A stretch of 64,000 bases of DNA from Geothrix sp. (GCA_030824075.1 JAVBYJ010000015.1:27206-91205); one strand, 5' to 3'. Shown: positions 29,095 to 37,452, counted from the stretch's first letter. Made by a program: numbers and translations. The notes: generated by a model not told the origin, from the sequence alone.

Positions 29095-29310
29095 GCGACC
29101 ACCCCCTTCGGCACGGAGGTCTTGCGTATCGCCAGAGGCGATGCCAAGAGGATCCGCGTGAACACGGTGGATCGGACGTTCATGGAGCGAGTCAAGTAGG
29201 CGGCTGCCCCCTTCGGCAGGGAGGTCTTGCGTATCGCCAGAGGCGATGCCAAGGATCCATGTGAAGACAATCGACTGCGGCGTGTTCATCGAACGAACGC
29301 GTAAGACCCT
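29046..29310 (+). repeat. Tandem repeats duplicating the efp 3' end
   Basis: Copy 1 (29046-29150, 105 bp) starts in the efp coding region and includes its stop. Copy 2 (29151-29253, 103 bp) repeats it at high identity, including a vestigial copy of the last 16 efp codons with the TAG. Copy 3 (29254 to about 29310) is partial and diverged. Each of the first two copies carries the small hairpin ATCGCC-AGA-GGCGAT. From about 29310 to 29420 I see no further feature. Confidence 0.85.
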
Positions 29311-29429
29311 AACCTTGCCCGTGGCGACCGCCCGGGTAGGCAGATGTCGCCCGGCCTTGTCCTTTGCGAATCTCGCCAGACGAAATTCCAACCTCGCGGT
29401 AAAGTACTGGTCGCCTGGTTCCCCGGTGC

Positions 29430-29443
29430 GTGACCAGAATCAC
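29430..29443. promoter_or_regulatory. Crp-like box upstream of the Crp/Fnr gene
   Basis: GTGACCAGAATCAC fits the Crp core GTGA-N6-TCAC exactly and is followed by AA. It lies 51 bp before the start of a Crp/Fnr-family gene, which suggests autoregulation. Confidence 0.6.
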
Positions 29444-29493
29444 AATCCGATGGAAATGTGCGATAACTGTTCTAGAGCCGTTGATGGAGCCTC

Positions 29494-30168
29494 ATGCCTC
29501 AAGCCGTCCTCAACCTGAGAAGGATCGAGTTCCTGGCCGGACTCCCCATGAACGCGGCCGAGGAACTGGCCAGCATCGCTGAACTGCGCCGCTTCCCCGA
29601 TGGCGCCCGCGTCTACACCCAGGGTGATCAGGTGTCGGGTGTCTACGTGGTGGTCAAGGGTGGGCTGAAGGTCTTCCGCACCGATGGTCGGGGCCGGGTG
29701 CAGGTGCTCCAGTTCCTGAAGGTCGGTGATTGCGTGGGCGAGGTCCCGGTCTTTGACGGTGCCCCCATCGCCTCCAGCGCCGAATCCCACGGGGAGACGG
29801 AATGCTGGCTCATTCCCGCCGCGCCCTTGCGTCAGATCGTCCACCGGCACCCCGAAGTGGCCGAGATGCTCATCCAGCACTTCACCGCCAAGGTGCGCCA
29901 CCTCGTGACCTTGGTGGAGACCCTCAGCCTGCACAGCGTGCCCGAGCGCGTCGCTCAGTTGCTGCTGGAGGCCCATGAATCCAATCCCATGCGGTCCCTG
30001 GTGGAGTTCCAGGAGACCCAGGAGGATCTGGCCCAGTGCATCGGCGCCAGCCGTGAGGCCTTCAGCCGCGCCCTGCGCCTGCTGACGGACCTCGGCCTCA
30101 TCCAGAGCACCTTTCCTGTGGTGCGCATCCTGGATCTCGGGAAGCTGCAGCGGTACGCCAAGGGGTGA
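29494..30168 (+). CDS. Crp/Fnr-family transcription regulator
   Basis: The 224-residue protein has an N-terminal cyclic-nucleotide-like sensor domain (about 10-125, DGARVYTQGDQVSGVYVVVKGGLK), a dimer helix, and a C-terminal winged helix (about 155-215). The recognition helix SREAFSRALRLL keeps R-E-x3-R at the positions by which Crp reads GTGA, and also the S-R seen in Fnr-like members. It lacks the cysteine set of Fnr. The ligand (cAMP, NO via heme, or other) is unknown. GGAG precedes the ATG. A Crp-type box upstream suggests self-control. Confidence 0.87.
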   Translation: MPQAVLNLRRIEFLAGLPMNAAEELASIAELRRFPDGARVYTQGDQVSGVYVVVKGGLKVFRTDGRGRVQVLQFLKVGDCVGEVPVFDGAPIASSAESHGETECWLIPAAPLRQIVHRHPEVAEMLIQHFTAKVRHLVTLVETLSLHSVPERVAQLLLEAHESNPMRSLVEFQETQEDLAQCIGASREAFSRALRLLTDLGLIQSTFPVVRILDLGKLQRYAKG

Positions 30169-30192
30169 TGGGCGTGATGCCTGGCACCATCC

Positions 30193-30220
30193 AAAAAAGG
30201 CGCCGATCGGCGCCTTTTTT
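30193..30220. terminator. Bidirectional terminator
   Basis: AAAAAAGGCGCC is followed by a GATC centre and then GGCGCCTTTTTT, a perfect palindromic stem with A and T runs. It serves both the Crp/Fnr gene and the convergent moeA. Confidence 0.9.
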
Positions 30221-30238
30221 GTTGGAGGGCTGAACCGC

Positions 30239-31378
30239 TTAGGGGAGGGGCAACCACCTGGTCTTCACCCCCGCGTCCAAGCCACCCTGATCGATCCAGG
30301 CACAGGCGTCGGCCCGGGCGAGGGTGATGAGGTCGGCGGAGCCTTTGCCGGGCAGCGGTTCAAGCTGGCCGTCCACGAGGCGGCAGGGATGCAGCAGGGG
30401 GCGATCGCCTTTGTTCTTCACGGACGCGGTCAGGCGAGCCCGGCGCCAGGGGTCGGGCGCGGCGCGGCCCTCCAGCCGGGCCAAGGCCTGAGACAGAAAG
30501 AGCAGGGCATTGAGGTAGGCGGAGGCGGGGTTCCCCGGGAGGCCTAACACCAGCAGATCGCCCAGCAGGGCGGCCAGCATGGGCTTGCCGGGCTTGAGGC
30601 GGATCCGGTGGAAGAGAATGGTCGCGCCGAGATCCTTCAACACCGTGGGCAGGTGGTCGTGCTCACCCATGCTGACGCCCCCGGAGGTGAGCAGGATGCG
30701 GATGTCGCCGGGGTTGCGGAGGGCATTCGCCAGGGCGGGCGGATCGTCGGGCAGGGCAGAGCGAAGGTCCACCTTGGCGCCAAGGGTGTGCGCCAGCGCC
30801 GCAAGCATCGGCCCGTTGGAATCGCGGATCTGGTACGGCGCAGGATGAGGAACGAGCTCATCGCCGGTGGAAGCCACCCCCACGCGGATCCGCCGACGCA
30901 GGGGCAGGGGCAACCCCTCCTGGGCCAGCAGGCCCACACGGGCGGCGTTGAGGGGCATTCCGGCAGGGAGCAGCAGGTCCCCGGCCCGGGCCTGGTCGCC
31001 GCGCACCCGGACATGGTCGCCGGTCTGCGGATCCGCCAGCGGGTGGATGAACCCGGCGGTCGCGCGCAGTTGCTCCACCGGCAGGATGGCATCGGCCCCG
31101 GCAGGCAGGGCAGCGCCGGTCATGATGCGCACAGCGGTGCCCGGCGTCACCTTGAAGGCCGAGGGATCATCCCCGGCGAAGAGGGTGCCCAGGACCCGGC
31201 GCGGCGCGCGCCCTTCGTCCGCCCGCAGGGCCACGCCGTCCATGGCCGCCCGATCGGTGGCCGGGTCATCCCGCTCGGCCCGAACGTCGGGCAGGGCCGG
31301 TGCCGGCAGGGCGTCCCAGAGACGCTGCAGCGCCACCTCCAGGGGCAGCAGATCGGGGTGGTCGCAGCTCATGGCCAT
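30239..31378 (-). CDS. moeA: Molybdopterin molybdenumtransferase
   Basis: MoeA inserts molybdate into adenylated molybdopterin. The 379-residue protein has DRAAMDGVALRADE near the N-terminus, VTPGTAVRIMTGAALPAGADAILPVE, VASTGDELV, LLTSGGVSMGEHDH and KPGKPMLAALLGDLLVLGLPGNPASA. Two in-frame ATGs (31378 and 31372) are possible; neither has a strong SD. With moaA at 58-59 kb it indicates molybdenum enzymes in this organism. Confidence 0.92.
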   Translation of the reverse strand: MAMSCDHPDLLPLEVALQRLWDALPAPALPDVRAERDDPATDRAAMDGVALRADEGRAPRRVLGTLFAGDDPSAFKVTPGTAVRIMTGAALPAGADAILPVEQLRATAGFIHPLADPQTGDHVRVRGDQARAGDLLLPAGMPLNAARVGLLAQEGLPLPLRRRIRVGVASTGDELVPHPAPYQIRDSNGPMLAALAHTLGAKVDLRSALPDDPPALANALRNPGDIRILLTSGGVSMGEHDHLPTVLKDLGATILFHRIRLKPGKPMLAALLGDLLVLGLPGNPASAYLNALLFLSQALARLEGRAAPDPWRRARLTASVKNKGDRPLLHPCRLVDGQLEPLPGKGSADLITLARADACAWIDQGGLDAGVKTRWLPLP

Positions 31379-31512
31379 GGCTTCGATGTTAGGCCGTCCT
31401 TGCCGCCGGTAAGAACAGGTTCCTTCTGAACAAGACTGACCCACGGCCGGGATCCGAATCTGACACCGGCAAGACGGCGCCCATCCGAAAAGGGCCACGG
31501 GGAACCGATTCA

Positions 31513-31526
31513 AGAATCTGGATTCT
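31513..31526. promoter_or_regulatory. AGAATC-TG-GATTCT palindrome
   Basis: This perfect 14-bp dyad lies just downstream of the Rrf2 gene stop and upstream of moeA on the minus strand. Related half-sites (GGAATCC, GATTCC) flank the other end of the Rrf2 gene, which suggests a regulator site. Other parts of the 164-bp spacer show nothing definite. Confidence 0.4.
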
Positions 31527-31542
31527 GAAAGGCTCGATTGGC

Positions 31543-31986
31543 CTAGCTGCGCTTGAGGGACCGCCCCAACGCTTCCTTCTGGTGCCGAAGATCCATGAGT
31601 TGGAGGTCGCGGATGGTGGCTTCGGTCATGGACGTGCTTACCTGGGCCTTCACCGCGCCCCAGGCGTCGTGCAGCGGGCAGGGATGGTCGCCGCCGCAGG
31701 TGGGGAAGCCCATGATGCAGCCTTCCATGGCCTCCGGGCCTTCGAGCGCGGCCACCACTTCGCCGACGGTGATGCGGTGGGAGGGGCGTGTCAGCCGGAA
31801 GCCACCCTTGGGGCCCCGGACGGATTCCAGGATGTCGGCCTGGACCAGCCCCTGGAGGATCTTCGCCAGATAGGGGCCCGGTAGCTCCAGGCGGGAGGCC
31901 AGGTCCTTTGCCAGGGAGAAGGTTCCGTCCTCGGGCAGGGCCGCGAGGGCGCGGAGGGCGTAGCCAGTGGCGGTGGAGAAAAGCAT
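31543..31986 (-). CDS. Rrf2-family regulator with three cysteines
   Basis: The 147-residue protein has the winged helix (STATGYALRALAALPEDG, LPGPYLAKILQGLVQADILESVRGPKGGFRL) and a cysteine triad in GCIMGFPTCGGDHPCPLHDAW. This spacing fits members that carry a [2Fe-2S] or [4Fe-4S] cluster, such as NsrR and IscR, and sense NO or iron-sulfur status. It lies between moeA and a YwiC-like gene, both compatible with anaerobic nitrogen oxide metabolism. GAATC/GATTC half-sites around the gene are candidate binding sites. Confidence 0.85.
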   Translation of the reverse strand: MLFSTATGYALRALAALPEDGTFSLAKDLASRLELPGPYLAKILQGLVQADILESVRGPKGGFRLTRPSHRITVGEVVAALEGPEAMEGCIMGFPTCGGDHPCPLHDAWGAVKAQVSTSMTEATIRDLQLMDLRHQKEALGRSLKRS

Positions 31987-31987
31987 T

Positions 31988-32032
31988 CCGGAATCCTTCT
32001 TCTGATTCCAGCATCAAGGGAGTGGATTCCGG
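31988..32032. promoter_or_regulatory. Inverted GGAATCC / GGATTCC half-sites upstream of Rrf2
   Basis: CCGGAATCC (31988-31996) and GGATTCCGG (32024-32032) are exact inverted copies, with another GATTCC at 32004-32009 between them. They start two bases upstream of the Rrf2 start codon and span its likely promoter. Confidence 0.45.
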
Positions 32033-32056
32033 AGTCCAGCCCGGATGTGACCGATG

Positions 32057-32824
32057 TCAGGACAAGGTGCGCCAGAGCAGCAGGAGGCTCAACACGCTCA
32101 GGCCCCCTTCCCGCCAGCCCAGGAGGCGGGCGGGAAGGGGCCGGTACGGCCACAGGGCCCGCAGGTACAGCAGGACCGTCCACCCCATCCAGAGCATCCC
32201 AGCCAGCCCCCCGGGCGCCAGGAGGAGGGCCGAGGCCCCAAGCAGCAGCATGTGGAGCAGGTGGACGGAGAACATCCGCCATCCGAGTGCGGAGGGCCCC
32301 AACCCGTGGGCGTGGCCCAGGATCCGGCGCACATGCGCGAGGTTGGCGCCTCCGACGAGGGTGATGAACAGCCAGGCGCGACCCGATTCGATCAGACTGC
32401 CTCCCCCCGCCACAAGCATGGTGGCGGCTAGGCCTGCAAACGCACCCTGGACGGCCAGTTCCACGGGCAGGGACCGCACGGCCCGCTGCTGATCCGCCCA
32501 GAGTGCGAGCAAGATCAGGGGCGACACGCAGACCAGGGGCAGCAGGAACCGGGGCCCGGAAAGCAGGAGGGCCCCCGCCCCGAAGCCGAGGGCCAAGGCG
32601 CCCGTGAGCAGGAGGGCTCGGGCCTGTGCCGGGTCCTTCTGGCCCTGGAGGATCCGTCGGAGGGGGGGCCGCCCAAGGAAGAACGACAGGGCGGCCAGGC
32701 CCAGGCAGGACCCCGCCAGACTGGGGCGGAGGAGCAGGGCCAGGACCAGTGGAAACCCGAGCATGAACCAGCTGCCGTGCTCGGCAGGGAGGATGGAGCG
32801 CCAGGGGGGAAGGAGTCGAGTCAT
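32057..32824 (-). CDS. YwiC-like membrane protein
   Basis: The 255-residue protein has about seven to eight hydrophobic helices and the family signature RSILPAEHGSWFMLGFP near the start. YwiC-like proteins have no proven function. In Bacillus the gene lies beside the fnr and nar genes, which fits the moeA-Rrf2 neighbourhood here. The start is the ATG at 32824, which lies inside a palindrome; TTG at 32836 is an alternative with no SD. Confidence 0.7.
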   Translation of the reverse strand: MTRLLPPWRSILPAEHGSWFMLGFPLVLALLLRPSLAGSCLGLAALSFFLGRPPLRRILQGQKDPAQARALLLTGALALGFGAGALLLSGPRFLLPLVCVSPLILLALWADQQRAVRSLPVELAVQGAFAGLAATMLVAGGGSLIESGRAWLFITLVGGANLAHVRRILGHAHGLGPSALGWRMFSVHLLHMLLLGASALLLAPGGLAGMLWMGWTVLLYLRALWPYRPLPARLLGWREGGLSVLSLLLLWRTLS

Positions 32825-32846
32825 TTCGGTATCCAATATCCGAAAT
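32823..32846. promoter_or_regulatory. Palindrome over the ywiC-like start codon
   Basis: The arms ATTTCGG (32823-32829) and CCGAAAT (32840-32846) flank a 10-base centre, and the left arm includes the start codon. It may be an operator or an RNA hairpin that hides the start. Confidence 0.4.
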
Positions 32847-32886
32847 AGAGTCTGCCCCCGAATGCCGTCTCAGGCCATGCGTCTGG

Positions 32887-35025
32887 TCACATCTCAGTGG
32901 CGATGAGGCGCAGGCCCTCCAGGGCCTCTTCCATGGTGAGGAAAACCGGCAGTCCGGCGGCTCGGAGTCCCTGGCGGTAGAGGTCATAGAGGGGGCCGCC
33001 TTCCACCGCCACGCCGACCCATTTGCCGGAGGCCCGGGCGAGGCTGGCCAATTCAGAGGCGAAGGACTGAATGGCCTCGAGCTGCTTCGTTTCCAGGCGG
33101 ATGGTGAGGGGCACCAGGCCGACCACCACCGCCTCCGCTTCTGAAGCCAGCAGCAGCTTGGCCGAGGCGAGGTAGGCGGATTCGTTGGCCATGGGCGTGA
33201 GGTCCAGGGGAAGCCTCGGGCTGACGAGCCCGGTGAGTCCCTCGGCTTCGATGGTGGCGGCCAGGGCGGTGGTTTCCGCCTCCGTCAGCTTCGAGCCGCG
33301 GAAGGGGCCATTCAGCAGATCGGCGGAAGCCACGGATTCAAAGCCCGCGTTGGTCATGATGGCGATCGACGCGGGCCGGCCCTTGGGGTAGGCCCCCAGC
33401 CAGGTCAGAGCCGCGTCGAAGGCCTCCATGCGCTCGGCGAGCATCACGCCCGCGCGGCGCAGCACGGCAGCCTGCAGCGCGTGATCGCCGGCGAGGGCGC
33501 CCGTGTGGCTGCTGGCGGCGGCCATGCCCTCCTGGCTGCGTCCGCCCTTGTAAAGCAGGACGCGGCGACCGGAGGCGCGGAGCGTCTGGGCCGCCGCCGC
33601 AGTGGCCTTCAGATCACCGGGGGCGAAGCCTTCGAGGTAGGCACCCACCACGCTTACAGCAGGATCCGATGCGAAGCCCACAAGGAAATCCGAGCAGCGC
33701 AGGTCCATCTGGTTGCCGATGGCGACGGCGGCGCGCAGACCTAGCTCGGCGCGACGGCTGAGGCGCGTGATGAGAAAAGCGCCGCTCTGACTCACCAGGG
33801 CCACATGGCCCGGTTTGGCCGTCAGGGGCAGCTTCACCCCAGGGATGAACAGGGTGTTCAGGGCCTGGTCAGGGCTGAACAGCCCCAGACCGTTGGGTCC
33901 GACGACGGCGGGGGTCCATTTCCCGGCGCGGCGATGTTCGTCGAGGCAGGCCACCAGGCGTTTCCCGAGACCCTCCGTATCCGCGCCATCACCCAGCCCC
34001 CCGGCCACCAGATAGACCACGGTGGCGCCGCCACCCTGGCGGCAGAGCTGCTCCACCGCCTCCAGCGTCTGTGGCGCGGGCAGGGAAAGAATGAGCTGAT
34101 CCGTCGGAGCGATGGCCAGCTCCGCCACCGAGGGGAGGCAGGGCAGACCCAGGAACTCGGAGGTGCCGGGCTTGATGAGGCGGAGTGCGCTGGCGGGCAG
34201 ACTCGCCTTCCGCACGTTCTCGAGGATGATGCGGCCCACGGTACCTTCGCGGCTGGAGACACCGGCGATGACGAGGCTGCGGGGATTCAGCAGAGCCTGG
34301 TACCAGGCGGGATCCGGAGTGGCCACCGTGGACGCGGCGGCGGCTTCCAGGGTGCCCACGCCATCGAGTGCCGTGGGCAGACCTTCACCATCCAGCACCA
34401 CGGGATTGAGTTCGAGCAGAGTGACTCCCTCCGCTTCGAGGCCCTCCGCCGCGCGCCAGAGGCCTTGGAGGAAGGCCAGGAGCTTGGTTTCGTCGGTGAG
34501 CGCCTCGGTACCGCGCTGATGGCCGAGCCAGGTGCGTCCCAGCCAGTGGGCGCGGAGGTCGTCCAGGGCCTGTGCAGGCGTGGTCAGGGCGATGGGCCAG
34601 ATCATGGGCGGGGCCATGCTGGCCCAGGCGTCGGCCTGGAGGCCGCCGATGCCGCAGACCACGAGCCATCCCGCATCCGGATCGCGCTTCAGAGACACCA
34701 GGGCCTCCGTGGGCAGGCCCGCCAGCCGCTTGAAAGCCACCTTCTCGCAGACAAGACCGCCGACCCAAGGGTGCTCCGCGACGCGCTGCTGCATGGCCGC
34801 GGCTTCGGCCTTCAGCACGTCGACGTCGAAGGTCCCGAAGTGCACTGCGCCCTTGTCGGACTTGTGCCAGAGCTGATCCGCGATGCCCTTGAGCACGATG
34901 GGTTCGCCGGGCACGAAGGGCAGAGGCCCCGATTCGAGAAACCCGTGCCGGGGTACCCGCAGGCCCGCGGCGGCGAGCAGGCCGTAGGCCCGCCCCTCGT
35001 GGAGGAATCCCGTGGCCGTCTGCAT
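32887..35025 (-). CDS. ADP-forming acyl-CoA synthetase, fused subunits
   Basis: The 712-residue protein makes ATP and free acid from acyl-CoA, ADP and phosphate. The beta-type ATP-grasp half comes first (about 1-230: EPIVLKGIADQLWHKSDKGAV, VTLLELNPVVLDGEG). The alpha-type half follows with a CoA-binding Rossmann domain (SLVIAGVSSREGTVGRIILENV), and a flavodoxin-like domain with the phospho-histidine region SSHTGALAGD. AGGAG precedes the ATG, which is one base past the iorB stop. The operon with iorAB suggests that it acts on aryl-acetyl-CoA, conserving energy from aromatic amino acid breakdown. Confidence 0.88.
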   Translation of the reverse strand: MQTATGFLHEGRAYGLLAAAGLRVPRHGFLESGPLPFVPGEPIVLKGIADQLWHKSDKGAVHFGTFDVDVLKAEAAAMQQRVAEHPWVGGLVCEKVAFKRLAGLPTEALVSLKRDPDAGWLVVCGIGGLQADAWASMAPPMIWPIALTTPAQALDDLRAHWLGRTWLGHQRGTEALTDETKLLAFLQGLWRAAEGLEAEGVTLLELNPVVLDGEGLPTALDGVGTLEAAAASTVATPDPAWYQALLNPRSLVIAGVSSREGTVGRIILENVRKASLPASALRLIKPGTSEFLGLPCLPSVAELAIAPTDQLILSLPAPQTLEAVEQLCRQGGGATVVYLVAGGLGDGADTEGLGKRLVACLDEHRRAGKWTPAVVGPNGLGLFSPDQALNTLFIPGVKLPLTAKPGHVALVSQSGAFLITRLSRRAELGLRAAVAIGNQMDLRCSDFLVGFASDPAVSVVGAYLEGFAPGDLKATAAAAQTLRASGRRVLLYKGGRSQEGMAAASSHTGALAGDHALQAAVLRRAGVMLAERMEAFDAALTWLGAYPKGRPASIAIMTNAGFESVASADLLNGPFRGSKLTEAETTALAATIEAEGLTGLVSPRLPLDLTPMANESAYLASAKLLLASEAEAVVVGLVPLTIRLETKQLEAIQSFASELASLARASGKWVGVAVEGGPLYDLYRQGLRAAGLPVFLTMEEALEGLRLIATEM

Positions 35026-35026
35026 A

Positions 35027-35626
35027 TCAAGCTCCTACCGTTTCCTGAACCAGCCCGCGCCCGGCTTCGAACGCCTCGATGTTCTTTTCGGTGACGCGCA
35101 CGCCTTTCGATTCGAAGCGCTGGGTGATGACCTGACGCCAGACATCATCTGATACGGGCAGGTACCTCGAGGCCATCCCGAGCAGGGCCATGCCGCCGGC
35201 CTGGCGGTGGTTGAGCCGACGGGCCAAATCCTCGGTATCCACCAGGTGGGCGCCCCGGACCGCCTTCAGGGCCGCGTAGACATCATCCAGAGGTGGGTAG
35301 CCCTCCATGTTGATCTGGGGTTCTTCGGACACCACGAGGTGACCGTCCATGCGCAGCATGGCGACGTAGCGCAGAGCCTCCAGGGGCTCGAGGGAGATGA
35401 GCAGGTCGGCGCAGGCCTCGTCGATGATGGGCGAACTGAGGGGCGCTTCCGAGAAGCACACCTGGGCGTGGACGCTGCCGCCCCGCTGGCTCATGCCGTG
35501 AATCTCGGATTGCAGCGCGTGGAGGCCGGTTCGGCGGAGGGCCTCCAGCACGATCTGGGCGAGGGACAGGACACCCTGGCCTCCGACGCCGGACAGGACG
35601 ATGCCGTGGATGCGGGCTTCGCTCAT
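35027..35626 (-). CDS. iorB: Indolepyruvate:ferredoxin oxidoreductase beta subunit
   Basis: The 199-residue protein is the gamma-like domain of 2-oxoacid:ferredoxin oxidoreductases: GIVLSGVGGQGVLSLAQIVLEAL, then HGMSQRGGSVHAQVCF. With IorA it decarboxylates aryl-pyruvates to aryl-acetyl-CoA and reduces ferredoxin. Its start overlaps the iorA stop (ATGA). A longer frame exists upstream but lies inside iorA in another frame. Confidence 0.92.
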   Translation of the reverse strand: MSEARIHGIVLSGVGGQGVLSLAQIVLEALRRTGLHALQSEIHGMSQRGGSVHAQVCFSEAPLSSPIIDEACADLLISLEPLEALRYVAMLRMDGHLVVSEEPQINMEGYPPLDDVYAALKAVRGAHLVDTEDLARRLNHRQAGGMALLGMASRYLPVSDDVWRQVITQRFESKGVRVTEKNIEAFEAGRGLVQETVGA

Positions 35627-37284
35627 GGGCGGGCCTCCGGGGTGCAGCAGGCCGGCTCCAGGCGGGCCTTTTCGTCGCGATCGTGTTCCTTGAGGACGCC
35701 CCGGCGGAGGGACTGGATGCATTCCCGCCGGAAGACCACCACCGAGGGGCCGGGATGCTGGAGAGCGGCTTCCATGGCCTTCACGTTGGCATCGTGCTGC
35801 TTGGGCAGGGGCGTCAGCACCTGCAGTTGAGCCTCGGGGATGCCCATGCCGAGCACCATGCGCTCCACCTGGTCCAGGGCCTGGCTGGGCTGCTGGCCCG
35901 TCATACCCACCACGCGGTTGTCGAGGATCATGATGGTGACGTTCACGCCTGAATCGGCGGCCGTCAGCAGGGCGGGCAGGCCGCTGTGGCCAAAGGTCGA
36001 GTCGCCGATGACGGCGACGGAAGGCGTCTGGCCCGCCATGGCCGCACCCACCGCCATGCTGATGCTGGCGCCCATCTCGACCACGGCATGGATGGCACCC
36101 ATGGGCTCCTGGGCCGCCAGCGTGTAGCAGCCGATGTCGCCGAAGACGCGGGCATCCGGCACCCCCAGGTTCACCAGGGCCTCCTGCATGGCCTCGTAAG
36201 CATCGACATGGCCGCAGCCATCGCAAAAGCGCGGCGCCCGGATGGGCAGGTCGAGGGTGATGGCGTCTTTGCCCTCGGCAGCCGTCAGGCCGAGAGCCGT
36301 CTTCAGCTGGCGCGGGGTCAATTCACCGGTGCGTGGCACCGAGCCGTCCAGTCGCCCGTGGACCTTCGCGGTTCCCCGAAGGCCGAGGCGCTCCTCCAGC
36401 ACCGGGTAGTCCTCTTCGAAGACGAAGACGTCATCCACCAGGGCGAGGAAGGCCGTTTCGAGCTGCGGATCCACCGGGTAGGCGGCCACTTCCAGACGGG
36501 GCAGGGCGGCCAGCGCGGGGTGTTCCTGGGCGAGCTGGTCAAAGTAGGCCCGGCCCATGCCCGACACGGCCACGCCTCGGCGTCCGGCGCCAGGCTGGAG
36601 GCGGTTCAGGGGTGACAGGTCCTGGATCATCCGGGGCTGTTTGGCCAGGAGATCTACATAGCGGCGCCGGGCATTGGCGGGGATCAATACCCAGTCCTGC
36701 ACCGTGGCTTTCGGGGCGACGCCAAGGCCCGTGGGGGCCAGGGGTTCCCGCCGGAACAGCGCGGCGCGGCAATGGGCTAGGCGGGTCACCAGGCGCACCA
36801 TCACGGGCACCTGCAGCGACTCGGACAATTCAAAGGCCCGCCAAGTGTAGTCGTAGCACTCCTGCACCGTGCTGGGTTCGAGACAGGGAAGCCAGGCGAA
36901 CTCCGCCAGACGGCGGCTGTCCTGCTCGTTCTGGCTGCTGTGCATGCCGGGATCATCGGCCACCAGGAGCACCAGGCCCCCCCGGACACCGGTCAGGGCT
37001 GAATTCGTGTAGGCGTCCATGGCCACGTTCAGGCCCACGTGCTTCATGGTGACCAGGGTGCGGTGGCCGGCGTAGCTCACGCCCAGGGCCAGGTCGTAGG
37101 CCACCTTCTCATTGGCCGCCCACTGGGCCACCCGGCCTTCCGGGTTGGCGTGGATCAGGGCCTCAACAAACTCAAAGCCTTCAGTGGATGGCGTGCCCGG
37201 GTAGCCGAACGCGCCTTTGATGCCAGCATCGAAGGCGGCGCAACCCACCGCTTCGACCCCCAGCGCGAGGGTGCTTTGATCCAT
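35623..37284 (-). CDS. iorA: Indolepyruvate:ferredoxin oxidoreductase alpha subunit, no ferredoxin domain
   Basis: The 553-residue protein has the pyrimidine-binding domain at the N-terminus (DAGIKGAFGYPGTPSTEGFE, AANEKVAYDLALGVSYAGHR) and the TPP-binding domain (RAPRFCDGCGHVDAYEAM, VFGDIGCYTLAAQEPMGA, GDSTFGHSGLPALLTA). Typical IorA proteins are about 600 or more residues and end in two [4Fe-4S] ferredoxin motifs. This one ends soon after SVVVFRRECIQSLRRGVLKEH and has no CxxCxxC. It is the first gene of the iorA-iorB-acs operon. The GGAGG site precedes the ATG. Confidence 0.9.
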   Translation of the reverse strand: MDQSTLALGVEAVGCAAFDAGIKGAFGYPGTPSTEGFEFVEALIHANPEGRVAQWAANEKVAYDLALGVSYAGHRTLVTMKHVGLNVAMDAYTNSALTGVRGGLVLLVADDPGMHSSQNEQDSRRLAEFAWLPCLEPSTVQECYDYTWRAFELSESLQVPVMVRLVTRLAHCRAALFRREPLAPTGLGVAPKATVQDWVLIPANARRRYVDLLAKQPRMIQDLSPLNRLQPGAGRRGVAVSGMGRAYFDQLAQEHPALAALPRLEVAAYPVDPQLETAFLALVDDVFVFEEDYPVLEERLGLRGTAKVHGRLDGSVPRTGELTPRQLKTALGLTAAEGKDAITLDLPIRAPRFCDGCGHVDAYEAMQEALVNLGVPDARVFGDIGCYTLAAQEPMGAIHAVVEMGASISMAVGAAMAGQTPSVAVIGDSTFGHSGLPALLTAADSGVNVTIMILDNRVVGMTGQQPSQALDQVERMVLGMGIPEAQLQVLTPLPKQHDANVKAMEAALQHPGPSVVVFRRECIQSLRRGVLKEHDRDEKARLEPACCTPEARP

Positions 37285-37436
37285 GAAAACCTCCAGCCTA
37301 TCTAGCTGATGAAGTATGTGGATCGCGGCCAGTGCCGGGGGTCACACGGAGGCCCGGGACCGCCGGGTGTGCGCGGTGTCACAGGGGGCGAATGACGCCG
37401 GAGGGGAGGGGGAATGAATTCCGGGAACCTTCTTCC

Positions 37437-37452
37437 TGTGCCCCCCGTCACA
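37437..37452. promoter_or_regulatory. Crp-like box upstream of the cytochrome operon
   Basis: TGTGCCCCCCGTCACA fits TGTGA-N6-TCACA with one mismatch. It lies 153 bp before the iorA start and about 380 bp before the porin gene, so either operon could be the target. Confidence 0.45.

Noticed and set aside
29025..29270. An 81-residue minus-strand frame with a 35-residue internal repeat
   Set aside because: It is the antisense reading of the duplicated efp 3' end; the repeat is explained by the DNA duplication, not by a protein.
30239..32017. A 592-codon reading of moeA
   Set aside because: The N-terminal 210 codons lie over the Rrf2 gene in another frame and are Pro/Arg-rich; MoeA homology starts at the ATG near 31378.
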